Below, piece after piece: positions 54,956 to 64,000 of a stretch of 64,000 bases of DNA (position 1 is the first letter of the stretch; the number at the start of each line of letters is the position of its first letter). The position numbers and the translations under genes were made by a program. Source of the stretch: Phlebiopsis flavidoalba. Taxonomy: Eukaryota > Basidiomycota > Agaricomycetes > Polyporales > Phanerochaetaceae. Below the pieces are notes generated by a model. That model was given only the letters and a program-made list of their open reading frames with translations. It was not told the origin of the DNA and did not search any database. Where the stretch lies: contig JAOCPU010000078.1 in assembly GCA_035772785.1 (NCBI GenBank), positions 41,797-105,796 on the forward strand, written 5' to 3'.

Positions 54956-57900
54956 CTACAATGAGCTGCGAACTACTAACTTAATGTCAATGTCATTACA
55001 CCAAACGATAGAGAACCAGGCACGGCTGCCGGCCAGACGGGTCGGTAATACCTGCACCTCCCCACGGGTAATCTGGTGACACTCGTGTGCAACCTTGCAC
55101 CCCCCGCCATCAAAAAAAAACAAGACAGAGTTGGTCGCGCTCCACGTACATGATAGAAAAATGTGCGTTGTCTGAGAACACGATTGCACTTAGTCGCCAT
55201 GTAACAACCTTTCCCTGGACTGTCATCTGTATCGTACGCGAGATGTCAATGAGAGGACCAACCATGTCTAACAGGTCGATCACAACTAACGCAGGGACAC
55301 TCACGAACTGGTGTCTCGTCGTTACACACATTTTGCCCATACAGCGGACACAGTCTATCGCTCGCCGGCCATACAGACACTGTCGTGAACGAGATCGGCG
55401 AGGGAGCGACAGGCATTAGTTCCTCACGGATGTTGCCTAAGGACCAACCTCCCATAGTATCCCACTCGCCCGCACGTTACCAGGCAGGTCCCCGCACCAC
55501 CGGCATTTAGAGAACGTGTTAACACGCGGGTCAGAGTCGTTGAACAAACCTCGGGCCACTGCGCTCACACTTTCGACTCGAGCACAGTGGCTCTAGAAGC
55601 GCCCAGATGGCACTCGCTCGCCATCTCCAGAGTTCGCACACCTCTTTCCACGGCAGCAAATTCGTTCAAGACCCAGTCACACAATTCAGGTTTCATTATG
55701 GTAGTGTTGTTAACTAACCACGTTTCTCCAGCACCATAACACTGACAACATGACGTCTAGCGAACAACAACCTTGACGCGTATCCAGCGGCCCCGTGGCA
55801 CTCAAAGCACTCGAAGTAAACAGGGTCCGGTGGAATTCCCATGGATCACTAGGGTTTCTCACAGTACGACGTTTCTTCTTTCGTCGCCCGTGTTCGGTCG
55901 TATCAGTGTCATCGTCATCGTCTACCCGACGTTTCAGCATAGACGTTTTTTCCTTCCACGGACGCCCTTCGCGCTCCCAACGTATACTCGGGTGCCATAC
56001 CCTCGAGTCGTGAACGGCTGCAGGTACATACGAAGTCCCTTTCCACTTCAAGTACGCACTAGTGAGACTGATGCGCATCGGTCCTGAGATAGCCAGTGGT
56101 AGCAATCCCTCAAACCTAAGACGCGTTATGTCATCCAAGATTTCAAAGCTCTGAACTCGGTCAGTAGATCTTCATTCAAAACCTCCCATTATTTTACGCC
56201 CATTAAAATCCTGCAGAATGACAGTTGTATCAAGCGACACACCGCGAGAACATACACGTATATATCGACTGGTGGGACTGGGAATGCTTAATATCAACAA
56301 CGTTATGCGGACGCGTTCTCCCCTGCGACCCGTAATCGGTCATTGCGAAATCGGGTAGGACCAGAACTTGCTGACGGTTTATAGTCTTGATATTGTCAGA
56401 TTGTTGGATACAACTGACGCGTTCGTTTCCCGCTACAACAGGTATGACGTTTGCAGGCAAACCGGGTATGTTAACCGTGCTCGCAGGCGACAAAAAGACG
56501 AACGAATAAAGTCTGAAGAATCTTCTTACCATCAAACGCTTGTGCGAAATCCCATCCCACTACCACTGCCTCTGCACCGTTCGTCGCACACAGCTCTGTC
56601 GCTTCATTGTTCTTTAACATGACGGGCATTCCAGGACACAACTTCAATATCCCAGGCACGTGGTCAGTCATCGCAGGTGACAAAGACCAAATATATTGCT
56701 GGAGCGCAGGACTAAGAACATTGGATGACCGTGGTACATCATCCTCATGGTCGAGCGCGCGTTGCGTCTGTCTTACCGAGTCGTGTCCTCTAGGTCTGGT
56801 CAACTTATCCCTAGAATAGAACTCTGTCAACGGGTGGCCCATTGCGCCCCGCGAAGCGTGCAGATTGACTCTCGTTAATCGCATCCCGGTGAGAATTGAA
56901 TCTAGTAATGACAGGTACAAAGCGAAATCGCGGCTCATTTACGTTCGGAGCAGTCGGGCGATGAGCCCGTGGGGGCGTGTATCCTGGATTTTAACAAAGC
57001 CACGTCGCTCGCATTACAGTCCTTGTATCGCATCCGTTCCAGTGCAGCGCGGAACTGGGTCTCTGTCCGATGACGACCCGGATTGACGCATATTCTATAT
57101 CTGCCGAAGAATCACTACAGTCGTAAAAACGATGCCACAAGATCATCCCCAGTGTGTTTTTTTTGCCCGTAGTCCCGTGAGGGCACAAAATTGACTCCCG
57201 GGATTCGAACTGTACAGAGGATACTGCCAAGGTCCAGCAGGAGGTAACTGGGCAAAATCACCTGCGAGGATTATGTTCTTTCCCGCGAAAGGCTGATCAT
57301 CCACCCCGAACGCCTTACATAATTGCTCGTGTATACGCAGCACTGATCCACGCACGATAACATCGAGACCTCGTCGATGAAGATGAAGTCAACAAATGCA
57401 AGCCTGTCAGTCACCCTACTGACACCATGACCGCCTTGACGACTCATCTTACCAAGTGACAATGCAGAATGGTATGTGGATCCTCCGATGAGAACAGCAG
57501 CTGAACCCGTCGGGGCGAGGACTATCGAATCGATGGCTCTCGTTTCCGAGCACGCAGGAACGCAATCAACGCTTTAAATGACTTGACTTTTTGCCCGTCC
57601 CTCCCATCCCGCCGAGGTACATACGCAACGGCTCAGATGAAGGATTTACAAATCTGTCGGCTACCAATACAAAAGCCCTCTTCTGCTCGACGTTGAGATT
57701 GAACTCAGCACAAATCGCATCCATCCCACCTGTACTCGTCTGCTGCGCAGAGGGAAAGAAAAAATCCCGACGGACGGTCGGTGTTCGATGCGACGTCCTG
57801 TGCCCCGACGACGCCTACGAACGGAGGACCGGCAACCGTCGAACGAGATGAACGAGCAGCATTGTCAGCTGCAATACCGGGATCCGGCGCGTTGGCCGCC

Positions 57901-60900
57901 CTTCGTGATGTCAGTACGTTCGCTCGCTCTCTTTCCACCGCCCTCTTCCAATCAATTCCACTTAGACTACCCGCCGTTACCCATGGTTCAGTCGGTACTT
58001 CCGCGACAGCGGTGTCTGAGACAGTTGAAGTGAACCTGGTCAGCCACTCGTTCATCTTCGGTCATCTTATCGCGATGTGTCTTTGTTCTCGGACCTACGC
58101 GCGAGTGAGGATTCTCCATCATATCCATAAGTCGCTCATTGTCGAGGAAGTCCGTTAGATGCTCATTGTCGTCCAGCTCTTGAGCGAATCTAGCAGCGTC
58201 ACTGGCGTCATACCTTTCGCTTTGACTCAGCGGCCCTCCTAAATGCCGAATAGTCGTCTCGACTATCCTGACATTCGTACAGTACGTTCATATTCTTCAT
58301 CACCTGCACGTGTTCCTCGGAAAACAATGTACGATTAAATGCATCTTCCCAGCTCTCGTCGGCTCGGCGTAGCTCAGCACCCGTTCTCCATCCGTGGGGG
58401 AGAGAACAACGTAAGCATAATTCTACAATATTCCTCTCGGTCCTCCATGGTCCTTTCCTTGGCAGAACCGGTCCGATGAAATTGAGGATTGCCGGTCGCT
58501 TTTCCGTATCAAGATAGCACCTGTGCGTTGGAACCGAGCGGATGTCCTTTGATAAAGCAATACCCACCGGGATGTGGTGCATTTTCATCACCGTCACTGC
58601 CCAACATATCGTCACCGCATCGGCCGCACTCCGGCGGTACCAACGTCATGGGTACGGTCCTGGTCATCGGTGCGCTCGTGGTCATCGGTGCGCTCGTGGT
58701 CATCGGTGCACTCCGTGGTCATCGGTGCACCGTCGTGTTCATCGATGCGCTCGTGGTCATCGACGCAATCCAGGTCTTCGGCTCCATCCTCACCTTTCCA
58801 TGGCTAACGAGGGGTTTATCGTCCGCTTTCCACGCGTCCGATGTTTTCCAACCGACGTCTTCTGCAGAAACGAATACAGTGACCAACGTTCGAACTCGAT
58901 GGGTCTGAACACGTAGTCGTTAACCTTACTCATCTCAACAATCCCTCCTTGGACTTTCCTCAAACCCACAGTCTCCCGTTCGGTGCTGTAACGCATTGCC
59001 CTCTTCATCCAAAGCGTCCTCAGAACTGACAGTGTCGTCCCATCGCTTCGCAACTTTGACCGCATACGGAAACCAGAAGAAACGGTTTGAAACGCTCGTT
59101 AGTATAATGATCTGGATGTCCCAATAGTTCACTGGCGATCATGGGACCCCCAACTTCTGTTCTGGCCGTACGTTAAAGCGTTGACAATTCGTACTACGAT
59201 GCGTCGCGCGGCCTTTTCCTTATCAGTTTCATCCGTTACAGATTGGCGAGAGGCGAGAGTACCTTCCGAACAGTCTCGAACAGGGTATACGTCTTTAACG
59301 AACTCTTCGTTATATAGTCTGTAACATACGCGATTACCGCACGTACCTGCGTTCCGGATAATAGGCATGTTACATCTGTATTGCATCTCAGCAGATACGA
59401 TAGTACTATGTTGTAAGTATTTATCCACTTCTCTGTCTTACGCAACCGCAAGGCACCCGACTCGTCCACCACTGTCTGGGGGAACAATTCGCGGGGGAAT
59501 CGAGCACGGCAAAGCATCTCGCCCGGACGTATACATCCATACAGATGCCGCGAGTCATGCATGTTGGACAAATATACAATCTCGTCCGTGACCTTACACA
59601 CCTCGTCGTACCAGCGGCCCATAGCGTCTTCACTGGTGGTGTTTATCACAGGAGCTTCAGGCAACGTGGTCGTTGGATCAACCCACGCTGGCATATCACT
59701 GGCACTCAACGCACCTTCAGGGGCACGGGGCCCCAGTTGTAAGGTCTTGCGTGCCAGTGGCCGCCGATCGAGGTTTGATACGCTCTGCAACGTCGTTTGC
59801 TGTCCCGGGTACTGAAATCTCCTTGGTGACAGCTCTCGAGCCAAGCGATGAGTCTGTCACGAAAATCCGAAGATATATCAAGTATTCCGTCCCTAATTTG
59901 CTGGGGCGCAAGGGAGCCCGTTATCCATAGCAATAGATGCAAATGAAGGGTGAGTCGTGCTTGAGACTCCACAGTGCCATAAAACGCTCTGTATGGCCTA
60001 AAGCTCTGCACGAGTCTGGGTCACCCATGGGTACTTGTGGGTAGAGCCGTTGGGAAAACCCATGGGTATATACTGATCCGCGGATCCGAGTCACCTGTGG
60101 CCATGAGTCAGTGGCAGATCTGGGTCAAGGGTTTGGATTTGAAAAAACCCATGGGTATTCATGGATTTGCTCATATAATACTTGTATGCATGTTTCAAGC
60201 ATACCTATGCCATTATCAATATCATATATGTATATAGCATACATGTCATACATACCTCACTATAGCCATGTCAGCCTTTGTCCTATAAGTATTTCTGACA
60301 GGTAGACCTGTGACCCAGACTCGCAAGACTTGGACTCATGGGTCACAGGTGATCTGTGCCCAAATACCCGTGTGGATCTGGGTTAGGCCTTAGAAATGCC
60401 ACTGACCCGCAGGTACGGATCCGAGTCGATCCGCGGGCGTTAGACTCGTGCAGAGCTTTAGTATGGCCAAACAAACCTGGCTTATCATCCCCATAGCGCA
60501 ACACGATCTTGATGAACAACCGTGACAACGTGATGGAAAAAACGAGCGCAAGCTACTGGGTTGCGGCTAATGTGACGCATCCGATCTTCTCTGCCAGGTA
60601 TATCTCGGCCAGTCTTAGTTTTCTTAGTCAGATCAACCTTAACGCCGCAGTAATACAGACATATAGCGTTCTTGAGATCCGCGGGGGCTATCGTTATGAA
60701 GAAAACAGGTACACCCCATGCAATAATCATCGATTTGATCTCATTCCGCTGGTAACGTTTCTTCGTGTTCGAGGACGACACACCTCCCGACACATAGTCG
60801 ACTAGATGCAAGAGTTCATAGCAAGCGCGCTCTTCTAAGGGAAGTGAACCGACGTTGACGGGCAGTGTCGTGTTTAGTTTTCTCGATAACCCTGTCCAAG

Positions 60901-62510
60901 GCGCTGACGTCAAGCTTCAAAATCTTGTCGGCAACATATTTCGAAAATGTTTCCTCTCTGTGAGCACATACCCTCCACGTGCGCTTTGTCTGATTTGCTC
61001 CTGATTGAACACGATGAAGATGAAATATTCGTCTTCTTGGAAACGTCTGTCATGATATGACAGCAAGTGGCGCACATGAGTTTTACGCGGAACACGTTTT
61101 GTCATGAAGGCATTGTCAAACCCACCCAAGCCATAGGGAAAGAGCCAAGGGAACATACCCGGGAACATGTCAGGGTTGTTAAATATCGATTGCGCGTCAT
61201 CCTCACGCCCGTACGCTAGCACCTTACCCACCCCTGAATGTAAGTGTCGTAACGCATGCAGAATCTTGTCCTTTTTTTTCATGTCTCCAAAATCATCCGC
61301 CATCAGCCCCTCCACGACGAATGGACAAGGTCCTTCGTCGACAGCGTTACCCATGCCCTGCTCCTGATACACACCCAGTGACTGTATAGGCACGTCTGCT
61401 CCTGACTTGTCGAAGATGACTTCGACCGGGGCATCCATATCTACGTAAGAATCAAGATTATCTCGATCAATTATAACCGACTCATACGCATCGTTGTGTT
61501 GTTTCAGCCACATCAGGGCTGCACACAATTTCTCTTTGCGAACGAGTAACGGGGTCCGCTTCAAATCGTTTACAGTGGGCGGGGAAACTTCCAATAAACA
61601 CCACGGCGAGACATTCCTGCAGCTCCGTACGACTCATCGGGAGATGTGATGAGAACTTGGCGACAGGTTGCACGTACCACAACCGCGTTGGCTCTCATCT
61701 TTCGTTGACCTTTACTGACGGTCACACAACGCAGACATTGTGCCGATAACGGGCGATGAGCAGTCTCTCTACGAAATTGAGTTCCTTAAGCTCCGTAGGA
61801 ACTTCCCCTACCCATAACCCGTTTGCAAGAGAACAAGGATGGAATCGATCCTCGCTTCAATATACCGCCACACGAATCACACACCCATAAGCGCTTAATA
61901 CCGTCGGTGTCCTCAATACCGGCGGTGCAAAATATGCGCGGAATATCCTGTTCGCCACTGTTCGCCTCGCGTCACCACCTCTCGGGATCATACAGGATAT
62001 TAAACATCCTATGATTGAGTTCGTATAATTGCAAGCAGAGACTTTCGCATTGCTGACGCACATATTGCGCAGACTCCCTCTTGCAAAGTCTGAGCGGAAC
62101 TCTCGGTACACCACTCTGTCACTATGTCACATAGTTCGTGCGTACTCAGCGGGTGCGGGGGGGAAACGGATGTTCAGCAGTGTCCTGACTGGGCCCAGTA
62201 GTATCAGGGTCGACATACTCCACAGGTGCCACGGGGAGTGCGGAGAGGAGAGAGTACCCGACGTCCCCTGCTGATGAGCGAAATGTTGGATGCTAACCGG
62301 CGCATAACTGACATGTGCTTGTAGCGACCCCGTGTGCACTCTAGTATGCACGGGTCTTTTGAAGACGTATACGACGTCAGAACAAGCATCCGTACACTGG
62401 TGATTTTCCAGCGCACGAGATCGTGACAGGACGGTGCGTCCTAACTGGCTCCAAGTCAAGCCGTGCATCTTCTTGCCGACCACGGATAGTCCCCGAATAC
62501 GAGCCAACAC
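54956..62510 (-). CDS. Helitron transposase: HUH Rep, Pif1-like helicase, C-terminal peptidase-like region
   Basis: One minus-strand reading, in many frames, follows the Agaricomycete Helitron order. N-terminal region: TELKELNFVERLLIAR-like text (about 61,760), NDLKRTPLLVRKEKLCAALM and MFPWLFPYGLGGFDN. Rep: MIIAWGVPVFFITIAP, GLFGHT then AFYGTVESQARLTLHLHLLL with the HxH pair (59,926-59,950), and YVTDYITK (about 59,315), the YxxxYxxK tyrosine pair. A His/Asp-rich repeat lies at 58,660-58,780. Helicase: Walker A GGMGGTGK (about 57,600), Walker B FIFIDEVSML (57,375), AGDFAQLPP (57,240), GMPVMLKNNEATELC (56,600) and TDYGSQGRTRP (56,320). The C-terminal part has GCCSLDVMLSVLW (55,750) and SDNAHFSIMYVERD (55,150). 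The start is uncertain. Rep is split by a 462-base MITE; many one-base indels occur. Confidence 0.88.
58655..58775. repeat. 18-base tandem repeat coding DHERTD
   Basis: The unit GGTCATCGGTGCGCTCGT is repeated about six times with small changes. On the minus strand it codes for repeats of Asp-His-Glu-Arg-Thr-Asp between the Rep and helicase parts of the Helitron protein, an acidic linker. Confidence 0.75.
59999..60460. mobile_element. hAT-type MITE, 462 bases, inserted in the Helitron Rep domain
   Basis: Exact 19-base terminal inverted repeats, TAAAGCTCTGCACGAGTCT, flank the element. The 8-base target duplication GTATGGCC is at 59991-59998 and 60461-60468. Removing the element and one target copy rejoins GLFGHT to AFYGTVES (with one nearby missing base), the normal Rep reading. 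The interior repeats CCCATGGGTA three times near the left end and has an AT-rich centre. No transposase frame. It interrupts an otherwise recognisable transposase. Confidence 0.92.
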
Positions 62511-63813
62511 GCTAGAGATCGCACGTCACAGCGAGCGACGACCCATATTCGAACTCATTGTAACGTGAGTCTGATACATCAAGGTCGGCCTCTCGCATTA
62601 CGCATACACCTCAAATCCTACCCAGGTCGCAGAGCGTGGTGGGAACCAGTCGCGCAGGTTGCAATCCATACAATGTACCGGCGTATTATGTGCATCATAT
62701 TGATAAAACTGCACCGCAATACGCCCGTCACGTTTGAGCCCACGACCAGGATAAAACGCATACCGACCTGACGTCGGCCCACTTCAATATCACATAGTCT
62801 CAGTAACATAAAGCACAATACAATTCCGAGGAGTACAATGCATGACGCGCAACGAGAACGTTGCAAAATAACAACATCCAGAGTACGGGGGGTACGATAA
62901 TGCCAGTGCGATACACGCAAGCTGCGTAACGTTGTAACAATTCCGCGGCCTTTTGGAGGCGGGTGGATACAGCAGGGACGCGAAAAAAAAGTATAAGCGC
63001 GCCTAAGCGCGACAAAAAGCGACAGTGCAAAGTTGTGCAGATAGATCATGTCTCGTTGCGGTCGCGAGCAGGGCCGGCGCGAGTATATGAGGGTTGGACA
63101 GACGCGAAAATCGAGGACAATAATAGCACGCGACTTGATGACGGTCGTAAGGTCACATCCCCATACGTCACGTACGACGTTGGAAGCCCCGATAACGCGA
63201 CGTCTCGCATCTGCGAACTCAATCCAAAGGTCAGAGGGGCAGCTCGAATGCGAACTCATAGACAAGTTCAACCCAACAGGCGCCTCATTGAATGTAACAG
63301 GCGCTGGCAAACGGACATCACGCGGCGAAGAGGAGGTGACTCGACGAAAGGCTCACGTGGGGGACACGCGGGGTACACGCGGAAACCACCCGGCAACATC
63401 CTTGTGGCGCTAGCGTCTAAAAACGCCATGTAAGAGAAGATAACCGATTCCAGAGAGGGAATCGGAACCTGGGCGGTCGCGCTCAATCTGAAACCTCCGT
63501 CATCGCTCCATCCTCTGTCTCAAAGTGCTCTGTCTCCGGATACAAACACCACCTGAGGAATTTGAGCCAGATGACATGCACGTCTCATCACTGCGCCCCT
63601 CACACTCTGACGACTTACTGACGACTCACAGGTATGGCATGCGCAGAGAGGGCCGTCTGATGACGACGCCATACTATCAAAGGTCGCAAAGGTCATGATG
63701 CGATGTGGATCGAGCGAGCAAGCGCTGAGTCTACTGGTATGGCATTTGTTAGTTGTAACCGTGGGTATCAGCGACATTGCTGATCGAGCATTCGTACCCA
63801 ACGCGCTCTTGGT
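62511..63813. other. Region upstream of the Helitron transposase
   Basis: The longest frame is 230 residues on the minus strand (62,618-63,310), starting PAPVTFNEAPVG and rich in Cys and Arg, without a family signature. It could be a leader ORF of the Helitron, but chance cannot be excluded. The 5' TC end of the element should lie here or further right and was not identified. Confidence 0.35.
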
Positions 63814-64000
63814 TAGTGTTTTAGGTCCGGTCCGGTCCCGGTCCTTTGACCCCCAAGACGGCGGACCAGGACCCCAGACCCGGTCAAGGACCGGACCCAA
63901 ACTTACATAGGACCGGAACCAAGACTGTGACGGTCACTGGTCCTAACGTGGGTCCTGCAACGTGTCCAAGGACCGGTTAGGAGTCGGTCTCGGACTGACC
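63814..64000. mobile_element. Second copy of the GTCC-rich hAT-type MITE, cut by the window end
   Basis: TAGTGTTTTAGGTCCGGTCC followed by GGTCCCGGTCCTTTGACCC is the same end as the right end of the element at 45692-46392, in reverse orientation. If complete, the target duplication would be CTCTTGGT (63806-63813) and should recur beyond the window. Confidence 0.85.

Noticed and set aside
58655..58775. CRISPR-like array
   Set aside because: The repeats are 18 bases, directly adjacent and without spacers, and code for a hexapeptide repeat in the Helitron protein.
62618..63310. 230-residue minus-strand frame as a Helitron accessory (RPA-like) gene
   Set aside because: Position is suggestive, but there is no OB-fold or other motif and the Cys/Arg-rich composition looks like chance reading.

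Overview
The window reads as nuclear DNA of a mushroom-forming basidiomycete (Agaricomycetes, probably Polyporales-like). The evidence is introns of about 50-60 bases with CTRAY-like branch sites, an expanded BTB/POZ family with the LWFDDG signature, F-box/LRR-like genes, a Zn2Cys6 regulator, a secreted ferritin-like (Rds1-type) protein and a large Helitron. No rRNA, tRNA, CRISPR or bacterial feature was seen. Placement below class level is inference.

Layout. 0-5.6 kb: a minus-strand gene with a helical, MLKL/HeLo-like region, then old repeats, including an inverted repeat pair of which one copy carries a 660-base inverted-repeat element and the other looks like the empty site. 5.7-17.6 kb: a head-to-tail plus-strand array of six BTB/POZ genes plus a remnant. 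Three of them have a GCGCATCA..TGATGCGC palindrome 130-160 bases before the ATG. 17.7-24.7 kb: a conserved core with ATP synthase gamma (minus), eIF2-beta (plus) sharing a 265-base divergent promoter region, and a Zn2Cys6 transcription factor (minus). 25.1-25.8 kb: a 690-base element with 32-base inverted ends. 26.6-27.9 kb: the ferritin-like secreted protein. 29-31.8 kb: unrecognised minus-strand genes. 34.6-37.5 kb: two tandem paralogous F-box/LRR-like genes.

38-54.6 kb: many short exons, mostly on the minus strand, of families I mostly cannot name. One (50.7-51.4 kb) resembles a nucleotidyltransferase-fold family as I remember it from Agaricomycetes. 45.7-46.4 kb: a 701-base hAT-type MITE with an exact 8-base target duplication; a second copy in opposite orientation starts at 63,814 and runs off the window. 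55-62.5 kb: a full Helitron transposase (minus strand: HUH Rep, Pif1-like helicase and a C-terminal region that looks like a Cys/His peptidase fold). A 462-base hAT-type MITE interrupts its Rep domain.

Across the whole window, conserved genes are broken by one- or two-base indels, very often one extra base in a homopolymer. Essential genes (eIF2-beta, ATP synthase gamma) are hit as often as transposon genes. This points to an unpolished long-read assembly rather than real decay, so stops and frameshifts below should not be read as pseudogenisation. Exon limits are approximate unless a splice site is given.
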